Assembly (NCBI RefSeq): GCF_009882985.1
Contig: NZ_WTUZ01000038.1
Coordinates: forward strand, 1-64,000
Reading direction: 5' to 3'
Source of the DNA: Paenibacillus silvestris
GTDB taxonomy: Bacteria > Bacillota > Bacilli > Paenibacillales > NBRC-103111
Length of the DNA: 64,000 nucleotides
A model generated the notes under the pieces. It had not been told where the DNA came from. It was given only the letters and a program-made list of their open reading frames with translations, and ran no database searches. Made by a program: the position numbers and the translations under genes. Shown here piece by piece: positions 16,756 to 27,500 of this stretch (position 1 is the stretch's first letter; each line of letters starts with the position of its first letter).

Positions 16756-19086
16756 TTACTGCAGCGATTGCGTGTGCTTTTCCCGATACTGCCGGGGAGT
16801 GATGCTCTCACTTTTTTTGAACATACGGATCAGGTAGGACGGTTGATAGTGCAATTGCTCTGCGATATCATTGATTTTCATATCGGTTGTCACTAACAGC
16901 TCCTTGCATTTCTCTACTCTCATTCGAACCATCGTATCGATAAAATTGATCCCATTGATTTGCCTGAACACCTTGCTTAGCTTGGAAGCACTCATCTGCA
17001 GCTGATCTGCATACATATCAAGCGAAACATCAAGCAAGATGTCCTTCTGCATTTGCACAAGCAAATTCTCAATCATTTCTCTTAAATTGCTATCGTAGGT
17101 AATGGTTAAAGCTTTCACAAAAGGCCTTATCAACTTGCATTGGAACCATTCCAGGATTTGGTCAGGCTCGGACAACTGCATAAGCTGCTCATAGAGATGA
17201 CCCCCTCCATATAGGGCGAAAAGGTCTACTTCTTGCTTCAGAATCTCATTATGAATGGTTCCGAGCAGTTTCATCATACCTTGGTGAACCATTAACTCAG
17301 CATTATGATTGCTTTGCAGTTCAAGCATGAATTGTTTAATGAGCCGCATGGCTTCCTCTTCAAGTCCCATACTGACGGTATGTACAATCTCTCTTTCCAG
17401 CTCAAAAGGGAACTGATTCTGGCTTGTATTCGTCAGCAAGAACTGATTCATATCCAACATTTGATTGGACGTATGGTGGTCACGAAACCGGAGAGCTTTT
17501 CTCGTCTGCTCCAGAATCTCGGGTATATCCTTCATCGAATCAGATATTTGGCTAGTCACAATAGTAACTTTCATGTGCAGAACGTTATTTACCGCCACGA
17601 TGTAGTCGTGGGCAAGTTTGTTGAAGTTCGCTTTAATCGCTTCATTCGACTTGGCAGGATCTAGCACGAAAAATACACCAATGGATAAATCCTGGAAGTT
17701 AATGATATGAACCATGTTCGATTTCTCCGTGCATAGTTCTTTAATAATATTAGACGCCGCGAAGGTGACTAACTGAGCATCCCGCTCTGAAAATTTACCA
17801 CCTAATTCAGAAATACCATGAAACTGCGCGACCATAATGGCAAATCTGCGTTGATGAACATCCCAATCAAGCTGTTTCAACTTCTGAAGAAGCTCGGATT
17901 CCGTGTGTGAGTACAAATGGCCTTGCAAAAATTGCAGCAAGAAACTCTCTCTTAGCGCAGGAATAGACTGCTTAATTTGAATAGAAAGGTCCTGCTGTGC
18001 TTGTTGCTGCAGCTTCCATTGATGCTCGATATACGTAATTTCGTTTTTTTCGTTCGACCGGTTACTTCTGGAATTTTCAAAAAGAGACTTTAACCGGTAG
18101 ATAGGGTCATATATTTTGTTGGAAGCAAACCATGAAAGCATCAACCCAATCGTCAATCCAAACATACTAATCCAGAGAATCAGAGTGGACAAGGCCGTTA
18201 CAGGTGCTATGATTTGCGATACAGGTGTGGCAGAGACAACCGTCCATTTACTGCCCAACTTAGAAATCTTCCCGTACGATACGTTATATTTTTTGTGATG
18301 CCAGTCGAATTTGAACATATTCTCGTTGGCATTTTCTACAGATATTTGACTTTTTAATGCATCTTCCAGCGTCTGTACCCCTTGACTGTCTTCATGACTT
18401 GGCGGCGTTGTTAAGTAGTCTCCATTTTCATTAAACAGAAAAGCGACACCTTCCCCTGAAACAAGTTTCTGAACCATTGTGTTTAATTTATTTTGATCCA
18501 AGTAAATAATGAACATTCCGAAGGAACCATACATTTGGCCACCTGGAAGTTTAATAATGATCGCTTTATTTATCGTGTCCGGCATATTTATCTTTTTTAA
18601 GGAATAGTCCCAATAGATTGTTCGCTCCTGTTCAAGCAATGAATTCAACAAGTCTCGATCCTCATCTGTTCGCACAGATTCAAACCCTGCCTCATCTCCG
18701 ATAATCTTATCTGAATTACGTAAGTACAGGCTTACGCTGTTAATAAGAGAATTCGATTCCGTGATAAGTGAAAACGATTTCATAATTTCGTTCGTTGTTT
18801 GGAACTCCCAGACGAAATCCAACTGTTTCAGTGTCTCGTCCAAGCTCCGGTCGAAAGCAAGCCGTACAACAGAATGCTCCAGATTAGCCATATAATCATT
18901 CAATTGCTGGATCGATGAATGAAGCTGATTCTGATGAGCCTTATTCACTTCGGTTTCGATCCGATCTGTGCCGATATAATAAATAATGACGCCTATAAAA
19001 GCAATAGGAATACAAGTAATTAAGAGCACAATACCTAAGTTTTTCCAATATATAGTTCCCCTGCTTTTGCTCATTTGCTTATTCAT
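16756..19086 (-). CDS. membrane-anchored AraC-family regulator with extracellular cache domain
   Basis: 776 residues from the ATG at 19086 (GTGAGGTT lies 8 nt upstream; the 19131 start has no RBS). Membrane helix at about 14-36, a double-cache sensor domain outside the cell (about 40-300), a second helix at about 305-330 (LSTLILWISMFGLTIGLMLS), a linker/GGDEF-degenerate region, and a C-terminal AraC HTH pair at about 675-775 (SASKLSKVFRQINGINFIDT and INDIAEQLHYQPSYLIRMFK). This one-component layout is typical of Paenibacillus sugar operons; the inducer is sensed outside and the operon next door (16551 downward) is the likely target. It is transcribed divergently from the MutS2 attenuator leader. 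Confidence 0.92.
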   Translation of the reverse strand: MNKQMSKSRGTIYWKNLGIVLLITCIPIAFIGVIIYYIGTDRIETEVNKAHQNQLHSSIQQLNDYMANLEHSVVRLAFDRSLDETLKQLDFVWEFQTTNEIMKSFSLITESNSLINSVSLYLRNSDKIIGDEAGFESVRTDEDRDLLNSLLEQERTIYWDYSLKKINMPDTINKAIIIKLPGGQMYGSFGMFIIYLDQNKLNTMVQKLVSGEGVAFLFNENGDYLTTPPSHEDSQGVQTLEDALKSQISVENANENMFKFDWHHKKYNVSYGKISKLGSKWTVVSATPVSQIIAPVTALSTLILWISMFGLTIGLMLSWFASNKIYDPIYRLKSLFENSRSNRSNEKNEITYIEHQWKLQQQAQQDLSIQIKQSIPALRESFLLQFLQGHLYSHTESELLQKLKQLDWDVHQRRFAIMVAQFHGISELGGKFSERDAQLVTFAASNIIKELCTEKSNMVHIINFQDLSIGVFFVLDPAKSNEAIKANFNKLAHDYIVAVNNVLHMKVTIVTSQISDSMKDIPEILEQTRKALRFRDHHTSNQMLDMNQFLLTNTSQNQFPFELEREIVHTVSMGLEEEAMRLIKQFMLELQSNHNAELMVHQGMMKLLGTIHNEILKQEVDLFALYGGGHLYEQLMQLSEPDQILEWFQCKLIRPFVKALTITYDSNLREMIENLLVQMQKDILLDVSLDMYADQLQMSASKLSKVFRQINGINFIDTMVRMRVEKCKELLVTTDMKINDIAEQLHYQPSYLIRMFKKSESITPRQYREKHTQSLQ

Positions 19087-19297
19087 CTGTTCAACCTCAC
19101 ACCCATCGCCTATTTTGGTTGTATTGAACAATTAATTCGTCACTCTTGTAAATATTCCTCCAGTGGTTCCTTATTTTGCACCTATCAAACTTCTCATGGA
19201 AAGTTTCATTTAAGCTATTTTATCCCACGCTTTTCAGACTGGACTCGCATAGAATAAGGGTATATTAGCAGTAAAGGCAAACAAAGGAGAGATTTTA

Positions 19298-19321
19298 ATG
19301 TCTGAGGTCGTTCTTAACTAG
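19298..19321 (+). CDS. leader peptide MSEVVLN of the attenuator
   Basis: ATG TCT GAG GTC GTT CTT AAC TAG, preceded by AAAGGAGA at 19283-19290, which is 7 nt upstream: an excellent ribosome site for so short a frame. The last three codons (GTT CTT AAC) are exactly the bases complementary to 19424-19432. This is what is expected of a stalling leader peptide whose translation state controls RNA folding. No Trp, His, or repeated amino-acid run is present, so amino-acid starvation sensing is less likely than drug- or collision-induced stalling. Confidence 0.75.
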   Translation: MSEVVLN

Positions 19322-19449
19322 TAATTTCATAGTGCACCCCGTTATGTTTGGCGTACGCGAGTAAACCGTTCAATTGGACAGGTTTGTTTTGTCGTGCTCA
19401 AGTGGCAGGTTGCATGTGAATCTGTTAAGAACATCAGTTTCTCCCTAAG

Positions 19450-19487
19450 CGGACTGGAAACGATTGTTGTTTCCAGTCCGTTTTTTT
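19450..19487 (+). terminator. intrinsic terminator ahead of the MutS2-like gene (attenuator)
   Basis: Perfect 12-bp arms CGGACTGGAAAC (19450-19461) and GTTTCCAGTCCG (19469-19480), 7-nt loop, followed by seven T's (19481-19487). It lies only 22 nt before the TTG start codon of the gene and after the gene's own leader, so it must be conditional for the gene to be expressed. Confidence 0.92.
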
Positions 19488-19509
19488 GTACCCAAAAGGA
19501 GGCATTCAT

Positions 19510-21420
19510 TTGAACAAGTCCACTTATCAACGTCTAGAATACGACCGCATTAAACAGCGTTTGGCCGACTTTGCCATGAGTTATTTGGGCCGCGCCCATA
19601 TTATGAACATGGAACCCCTCATCGAGATGAACCTCGTCGCAACACTACTTCAAGAAACCGAAGAAGCGGTTAGTGTCATCGCCCACGGTGCCAGTGTGCC
19701 TATCCCGTCCCTCGAAGGAATTGAGGCGCTTATAGGCACTTTCGGGAAAGGATTCATATTTACACCACAGGACTTTATGCACTTCGCCAGATTCATCGAA
19801 AGTACGCAGCAGCTTAAGAGTTTTATGAAAAAGAAGGAATCGCTCACCCCGCGCATCGCCTCCTACGCGCTATCCCTATACGACCTGCGCGAACTGCTGG
19901 CCGAAATTCGGCGCTGTATTCGCAACGGTCAAATCGATAATGAGGCGAGTGCTGCCTTGTCGCGTATCCGCAAAAAGATGAGCATACTCGACGATCGCAT
20001 TCGCAAGAAGCTCGACACAGCCATGTCCAAATACCGCAGCTATTTGCAAGAAAGCGTCGTCTCGATGAGGGGAGGCCGGTACGTATTGTCCATCAAGAAG
20101 GAACACCGCAAACAAGTTGGCGGTACCGTGCTGGACGAGTCGGCAAGCGGTCAGACTGTATTTATTGAGCCGGCTGATATCACTGGCATGCATATCGAGC
20201 TTATGCACCTGCAGGCCGAGGAAGCCTCAGAGGAAACAAGAGTACTCAGCCAACTAACAGATCTGATTGAGAACAGTAAGCACGAAATTTCAATCAACTT
20301 AGAAACGATCGGCCATTACGACTTTATGTTCGCTAAGGCCAAATACGCTAAAATAATCAACGGACGAAGAGTCAAATTAAACGATCGCGGCCGGATCTCC
20401 ATATTCGGCGGCCGTCATCCACTGCTCGGCGGGCATTCCGTACCGCTTGATATCCACATCGGCGACAATTACCGCGCGCTTGTGATTACAGGGCCCAATA
20501 CGGGAGGTAAAACGGTTTCGCTGAAAACCGTCGGTCTGCTGACCCTTATGGTGCAGTCAGGTTTGCTCGTACCGGTCGGAGAAGGAAGCGAGTTTGCTGT
20601 GTACAGATCCGTTATGGTTGATATCGGTGACGGCCAAAGTCTTGAAAATTCGCTCAGCACATTCTCTTCGCATGTCAAGAATGTGATCGGCATCCTGGGT
20701 GAAGCCGGACCCTCGTCGCTGATCCTTCTAGACGAGCTTGCCTCGGGGACCGACCCTGGCGAAGGAATTGGCCTATCGATTGCTGTGCTTGAGGAATTGT
20801 ACCGCCGCGGGGCCATCGTCATGGCTACGACGCATTTTAACGAGATCAAGAAATTTGCCGACGCTGCTCCCGGCTTCGAGAATGCGCGTATGGAATTTGA
20901 TAGCGAAACGCTTGAGCCCCTTTACAAGTTGACGATTGGTCAAGCAGGCTCTTCCTATGCCTTCTACATCGCGCAAAAACTCGGTATGCCGCCTGCGCTC
21001 ATCGAGAGATCGAAGCAGATCACCTACGAGGCGACACTACGCTCGCCCGAAGCTCCTGTCATAGTTGCTGCAGATATAGGAGATAAGCCTGTAAAACTCC
21101 CATTGAAAGAAAAAAGAGAGATAGCGCCAGTGCCGAATTTCGCTATTGGCGACTGCGTCTGGGTGCACTCCCTGCGCCGCACAGGCATTGTTTGCAGCGA
21201 GCCAGACCATCGCGGAAACATTACGGTGCAAATCCAGAAAGAGAAAGTACGCATCAACCACAAGAGATTGTCACTTTATATCGAGCGCAGCCACCTATAC
21301 CCGGAAGGAGACTACGATATGGACATCGTGTTCGAATCGAAAGACACCCGCAAGAAGCGAAAACAGATGAGCAAGCGTCATGTTGAAGGGCTAACGATCG
21401 AGTATAAGGAGAAGGAGTAA
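19510..21420 (+). CDS. MutS2-like ATPase lacking the Smr nuclease domain
   Basis: 636 residues from the TTG at 19510, chosen for AAAAGGAGG 7 nt upstream; the TTG at 19486 lies in the terminator T-run. MutS core/lever and clamp helices occupy about 1-300. The ABC-type ATPase has Walker A GPNTGGKT (about 328-335), a signature/dimer region (NSLSTFSSHVKN), Walker B LILLDELASGTDPGEG (about 404-419) and the His switch ATTHFNEIKK (about 440). A KOW-like module follows (FAIGDCVWVHSLRRTGIV, about 544). The chain ends in a basic tail; the Smr (DLHG-type) domain of normal MutS2 (about 785 residues) is absent. B. subtilis MutS2 binds and splits collided ribosomes. Combined with the attenuator leader, I infer an inducible ribosome-rescue or antibiotic-resistance factor. 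A role in recombination is the alternative. Confidence 0.9.
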   Translation: MNKSTYQRLEYDRIKQRLADFAMSYLGRAHIMNMEPLIEMNLVATLLQETEEAVSVIAHGASVPIPSLEGIEALIGTFGKGFIFTPQDFMHFARFIESTQQLKSFMKKKESLTPRIASYALSLYDLRELLAEIRRCIRNGQIDNEASAALSRIRKKMSILDDRIRKKLDTAMSKYRSYLQESVVSMRGGRYVLSIKKEHRKQVGGTVLDESASGQTVFIEPADITGMHIELMHLQAEEASEETRVLSQLTDLIENSKHEISINLETIGHYDFMFAKAKYAKIINGRRVKLNDRGRISIFGGRHPLLGGHSVPLDIHIGDNYRALVITGPNTGGKTVSLKTVGLLTLMVQSGLLVPVGEGSEFAVYRSVMVDIGDGQSLENSLSTFSSHVKNVIGILGEAGPSSLILLDELASGTDPGEGIGLSIAVLEELYRRGAIVMATTHFNEIKKFADAAPGFENARMEFDSETLEPLYKLTIGQAGSSYAFYIAQKLGMPPALIERSKQITYEATLRSPEAPVIVAADIGDKPVKLPLKEKREIAPVPNFAIGDCVWVHSLRRTGIVCSEPDHRGNITVQIQKEKVRINHKRLSLYIERSHLYPEGDYDMDIVFESKDTRKKRKQMSKRHVEGLTIEYKEKE

Positions 21421-21448
21421 GCAATTAACTGCTATTCGAAATGCGAAA

Positions 21449-21496
21449 AGAGGCAGTCCCAGGTCAACTAATGACCAAGGGATTGCCTCTTTTTTT
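21449..21496 (+). terminator. terminator after the MutS2-like gene, possibly bidirectional
   Basis: Arms AGAGGCAGTCCC (21449-21460) and GGGATTGCCTCT (21479-21490), with an inner stem GGTCA/TGACC, then TTTTTTT. A third related copy, GGGACAGCCTCT (21504-21515), follows. On the minus strand this gives alternative hairpins with a short T-run (TCTTTT) that could serve the convergent giant SLH gene ending at 21533. Confidence 0.88.
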
Positions 21497-21532
21497 AATC
21501 TTTGGGACAGCCTCTTACCTTTTTACATCTTA

Positions 21533-24500
21533 TTAATGATTAGGTACCACATATACACTGCCGTCTGACAATACTTGCACAGTGCCAGAGGCTGATTCAA
21601 TTTCACGCAGTGCCCAATGCTCCTGCGGTACATCCGGCCAGCTTGGAGTCTTTACACTCATGGTCGGACGGTGGAACATTCGGTTTAGAATCGTCACGGC
21701 TTCCGCACGATTCAATGGATGATCCGGCAGGAAGGTTCCGTCGGAATAGCCCTGCAGAATGCCTGCTTGCGAAGCTTGCTTAATCGCTTCGAAAGCCCAG
21801 TGCTCTTGCGTATCGCTGTACCCCGCATAGGTGGTGCTTCCAGTTGCTCCAACCGGAAGCAGTCTAGCAGCAATGCTCGCCATCTCTGCGCGGGTTATCG
21901 CGTCATCAGGACGGAAGCCGGTGTCATCTCCGAGCATCACACCTGTGCGTTGCATATTGGCAATGGCTTCTGCAGCCCAATGTCCTTTGGCAACATCCGG
22001 ATAAGGGCTAGATTGTGCCGAAGCCGAATTATTGTTGGATTTACCAACGCCAATGCGATTCAAAATCGTCGCCAATTCCGCACGCGTAATGGCTTGTGAA
22101 GGGCGGAATGTGCCGTCCGGGTAACCAGCCAAATAAGGTTTCAGCGCTTCCGCTCCATTTTTCTGAATAATGGTAAATGTACTGAACTTACTAATCTCAA
22201 TTGCTATACCGACTGGTTTGCCATCCGCATCATAACGGATTTCTCCGTGCGTAAGCACTTTCTCGCCGTCGCTATGTTCAATGTACACAGCCAGCTCATC
22301 CAAAATTTGTTTGGCCGCTGCTTTATTTTCCGGCAGGCTGAGGTTAGTCAGCGGAAACACGACTTCCGTCTTGTATCCCGAATAGTTTGTCTCAATCTTG
22401 ACCGGTTGGCCGATCACAGAGACAGATCGGCCTGCTGCATCTTTTAGCACAAGCTCAGCAGCTTGCACGCGTGTCGTTACTTCACTGCGCTCAGCCTCAG
22501 CACGGACCGGAACAATTCGGAAGTAGGCATCTTTTCCGTCTTTGCCCATTTGCTGAAGAGACTCCGCTGATACCGTAATCTGTCCGTCAGGCAGCACCAG
22601 CTGCAGCGACATGCCACCAGCTGCAAGCAAGCTGACCGTTTCGGCATTTAAGCTGACAATTCGCTCATCAGCAGGTTTGTCTGGCAAGTCCGTTACATAA
22701 ATGCGAGCAACTTGATCCTTATACTGCACAGCTTTTTCCAAAATCGTATGTGCATCCGCAGCATCCAACTTCACCGTATCAACCACTTTGCCATCTGATG
22801 ACTGGTTCCGTTCGATGTTGGTTTGGAAAGTCCAGCCCCCCGAACTTCCTTCAACCGTCGTTTGGCGGATGTTAAGACTAGAGGACTTCTCTACACGTTT
22901 TACGTCGATGGAATAAGTCTGTGAGGACTTAAGATCGGCTGACTCGACATTGACGATAATCGTATTGATTCCAATTCCAATAGAAGGTGTAAATGTGCCG
23001 CCGCCTTTCTGTTTTACATCCTTCACCGTTACAGTCGCTTCTGGATCATTGGTCAATACCTTGATTGTCGCGTTGGAGTTTTCTGTTGTTGAAACCGTTC
23101 TGTATTTAAGCTTGTACGGCGTAAAAGCACCGTCCAACATGGTATCTGCCTGTAAACTCGCCAGTAATGGCGGCTGTCCAGGTACTGTTTGCTTACGCAG
23201 TACAGAAACGGTGTATGTGAGCACAGAACCATCTTGAGCTTTTACCTCAATGGCATAGGTTTGTGCATCCTTCTTAAATGGAAGTGACAAGACCGCTGCG
23301 CTCGTTACTATTTGACCATCGACATGAATCGTTGCATCCGACTGTGCGGGAACTGGCAGAAGCTTAAATTCGCCCGTTGTGTAAGGCACTAGTACCTCAT
23401 AATTTTTCACTGCCGGGTTAAAATCAGCTAACAACTCTGCTCCATCTGTAGCAAGACCCAAACTTTGCAGCTGCGCATTGCCGCTTGCTTCCCTCCATAC
23501 GGTAACTTGGTACTCACGTGTTTCCGAGCCGTCTGGAGAAGTTACAACCACAGGGACTTGATTCTCGCCAACTTGCAGCTGAATCGCTGGGGATGCTTGC
23601 CCGCTCTGAACGGATTGATTTTTGACTTTAATAATGGAACCAGCTTTCATAGCGCCAGGTGTCAAGGTTACTGTGTCCACTGTGTTGTCCACATAAACAG
23701 CATAGTTTTCTTCCGTCCCTGTGAAAGCTTGCGCTGGAAGTACATCTCCTTGCTGTGAAGCCGTGGCATTCTTCAGTTTTAATGTAGTCAACAATGCTTC
23801 ATTGGAACCTGTTCCATCAAGACTCAGCGTGTAATACTTGTCTCCAGCGCTAGCGGAATGTACTTTGATCGATACCGATTTCCCAGTAACAGGTACCGCG
23901 ATATCGACATATCCGCTCGCAGGAACTGTTTGGCCATCGATCGTCACCACAGAAGCAGCTGCCATCGGAATGGCATAAACACGAACGGTATCCGAATAAG
24001 CTAATGCTTGATAAGTGGTTGTGCCGAATTGATACGGAGCACTCATTTGCGCGTTGCCTGTTGTCAGTGCCGCTAAATCACTAGGGGTTGTCGGAATCGC
24101 TTCGGCAACACCTCTAATGACTTCAAAGCCGTACTCGGTTTTGTTGCCAGCCCCGTCAGTAGCCGTCATCGAGAACTGTACGCGATCTGTCGTTGCTCCC
24201 CACTCCAATGGTGCGTAATAGTCGAATCTTCCTTTATCATCCAATGGGACATTCGTACCGTTCACAACAAGCTTGGCTCCCGCGTCTGTTTGACCGGTTA
24301 TATAAACCCTGCTTATCTCTGTGACAATCCCATTTAGTACAATCGGCATGCCTTGCGCGTCCTTGCCTCCGGAAGCGATCAACATCGGTCCAGTGCGGTC
24401 AATGAACACCTTGCGGTATGCCGTACTGCGGTCGCCGCGCTCATTCACGGCTTCAACCAGCACGTTATATTCCCGCTCTTTCAACACAGCAGATTGAAGC

Positions 24501-27500
24501 AAATCTTGCAGAACAAACGCGGAAGTTCCACCTGCTGATACGTGCTCGATGCCGCCAAGCTGCTGCCCGTTCACGAACAAAGTCATAGCTGCAGCTTGAT
24601 TGGTCGTTACCTTCAAAGAGGCTTGTTCGGCTGATGTAAGCAACAACGTCTCTTCATTTCCGTCATATGACTTGTACGTTTGTTCAATGACGGGTTTTGC
24701 GCCAGCGTCAAGCACAACGGCTAACGTTGGCGGTTGCGGAACTGGCAGATCCGTCGACACACTAGCAGATGTTGGGCTGAGCACAACATGCCCTTGCTCA
24801 TTACCAATAGCTGAGACGGCAATCTGATAAGTTGCTCCAGCAGGTAATCCGACAATTACGGCATTCTGCTCGCTTCCCGCTTGAGGCGTTATATCCATGA
24901 CCGGAACAGTCCCTTTGCCACCCGTACTGTCACTAGCCCAAATACGATAAGCTTTCACGTCACCTGCAATAGAAGCGAAGCGCAAGGAAATTTCACCATT
25001 TCCTGTAGAAAGCACCTCGGGTTTCTCAGGTGTGCTCAACGAAGTAGGCGCAGTCACCTCTACGGTTGCATCTGCCATGGCATGAATCGGTGCTTGATCT
25101 GCACTTTCACCTACGACAGAAAGATAATAAGTTCCAGGCAGCATGGAAGTCGGAAGATCAATAGCTTTACTGCCGGAAGATGGCAGACCGCTTTGAATCA
25201 CTTCTCCAACCCATTGATCCGCGTTGTCCGTTAGCATCATGGTTACTTGCACATCAGAGGATGCATTCTCCATGGACCACGCTACTTGAATACGATTTTC
25301 CACGCCAGCTACAGCAGTTGCGGATGCCTTAATCTCTGGCAGAGGAATTAATTTCTGGATTTGCAGATCAACCTTTTTCGCATTTTGAATCATCCATTTG
25401 CCAGCTGGCGCATTGAGGAGTGAAACGTAAAGCGTATCCCTACCGTCGTTCACTGGATTTGGTGTTGAAATCTTCGTCTGTTCAAGCGGATCTCCGCTCG
25501 GGTTTGCACTTGATACTCGGTCTGACGCCGGTTGTAAATAAGCGTTGCCGGCAGGAGCATCAAAGTTCAGCGTATATGGTGAACCGTCAGGTGCTGTAAT
25601 CACGGTGTTGGCATTTCCGCCACTGACCGTTAACATGTAATTGCCCTTATCGGCGATTTCAAAATATTTGCTGAATCGGCCTTCCATCGTCAATGGTTTA
25701 ATCGACTTGAACTTCCTTGTTGACTTGTACGCAACAACACTTGTATAACTGCTGCTCACAACTTTCCACTGTCCATTCAATTCAATACCGTCCAGCCAAA
25801 TTGTTTTCTTTTGCTGTGATCCGTCATACAGTACATTCATACCTGGCAAACTAGGATCAGGTTGAAGCTTGTACAGATCACCATTTGGCGCATACAGCTT
25901 GGTCTGCTCATTTGCCCCGTAAATTTCTACAATCGCTTGACCATTATCGGTCCGAGTCATATCAAACACGGTAGGATAGGCTTGATCCTGCACCCACTGT
26001 GCAGCATCCTCTATTTTCACATTAGATGGTACTGTGCTTAATACGGCGCTTGGACTTGTACCTGCGCTGATCATCCAAGTTCCGGCCTCGACCGCATCCA
26101 CTAACGTGTACACGTAACCATTGGCGTCACGGAAAGCATTCCAATCCGGTTCGTTCTGTGCCGTGTGCAGACTATAAGGACGTCCATCTGGTTTGTAAAC
26201 AATGATATCGCCCCCAGTCTCGCCCACTTTAAGCACGTAGCTTCCACGCTCTTTCACTGTAAATGAAGTAACCGAGCGATCCGGTGTTTGCGCCCACTGC
26301 TGCGCCAACACATTCAACTTTAGCGATTCGTTAACAAATAACAGTTCATTGACTTGGATGTGCGTATTACTGCTTGTCGTTAGACGCCATTTGCCGGCAA
26401 ACAACGATACGCGCATATAGGTCGTTGAGCTAGCAGCATCATAGCTGATTTCTGGACGCAAGATCTGCTCATAACTTTGTCCAGATGCTGTGGCTTTCAG
26501 AACAGCAGCTTGTTGATCTCCTGTTAAGGCAATAAGTGCCGTGAAGGGACGTTCCACCGCAAAAGAAGCCGTCGACTTTCCGCTCGAAGCATCGGTTTCC
26601 GTTGTGATCAGAGGTGTTTGATCCAGGGACGTGAGCTGTCCATTCACAATGCGCGCTTTCGCATCGGTATGCACCGGCTCCTCCGGTTGGAAAGTCAGGC
26701 TAACTGGTTTTAGATCAAAGACACGCTTAAGCGGATTCGCAGCAGCGATCCTGACCTCATTCCCATCTTTACCCACTTTATCCACATTGCCCGAATCTGT
26801 CTTCCTTAAGAATATTTCTTCCGCAATGTCCAGCCATGGTTCTGCTGCGTCCATGAAATCAGAAACATTGTTCACGAAATCCAGACCTTTTTCCCACCAG
26901 GACTTCTTAGGCGGCTCTGCTTCCACTTCGAACAGAATCGTATTGTTATTGAACGTATACTTCAGATTAGCGCCTACGCCATTATGTTTGAAAGTGCCGT
27001 ATATACCTGTTTCATTTACACTGAGTGCAACGTTGCTCACTGTCGCTCCGCCAATACGCGGAATCCCTTTTGGAACATAAACCGTTCCTTTAATAGCGCC
27101 ATTGAAACCTTTTTGATTAAAAGAGTACGTACCAATTACTCCTTTGACGACTTCAAAAAGATTGATGTCGCCTTTCGTTGCAAAGCCCGGTGATGAAAAG
27201 CCTTTGATTCCAGCCGTTGCTGGATTCACTACTGTTTGCATGTTCATGTTCTTCACTGGCAGCCAATAGTAGTATTCAGTTCCGCTGCCGTTATAACCAT
27301 AGGTCGATAAATCCATATCAATGGAATCGGTACCGATCAGATTGAACTTGTAATTCGCCTGTGGATGTTTTAGCTCAGGGACAATGAGATCATTCACAGA
27401 TCCGGTGATACTGAACTTCTGAGGAATTTGAGACTTCTCCGCAAGTTTGTCCACATTGCCGAATAAATAATTGACTTGAAGACCTGTTGATGCCAGCTTC

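Larger units (their letters stand above)
19261..19487 (+). promoter_or_regulatory. ribosome-mediated transcription attenuator leader of the MutS2-like gene
   Basis: A -10-like TATATT (19261-19266) precedes a leader RNA with: (1) leader RBS and 7-codon ORF (19298-19321); (2) a segment pairing with it, GTTCTTAAC (19310-19318) to GTTAAGAAC (19424-19432), 9 bp perfect, plus leader RBS GGAGAGA (19286-19292) to TTTCTCC (19438-19444); (3) an antiterminator, ATC-a-GTTTC (19433-19441) with GAAACGAT (19457-19464), which captures the 5' arm of (4) the terminator at 19450-19487. A further strong hairpin (AAACCGTTC/GGAC-a-GGTTT, 19363-19385) sits in the middle. Pairings (2) and (3) exclude each other. Inferred logic: a ribosome stalled on the leader frees segment 2, the antiterminator forms, and transcription continues into the gene. 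Confidence 0.82.

Noticed and set aside
19261..19487. Amino-acid (trp/his-type) attenuator or T-box for the MutS2-like gene
   Set aside because: The leader peptide has no run of one amino acid and there is no T-box sequence; a drug- or collision-type stalling leader fits better.
19342..19530. Minus-strand 62-residue frame across the attenuator
   Set aside because: It runs through the terminator and antiterminator arms in antisense, has no ribosome site, and the sequence is explained by the leader RNA structure.
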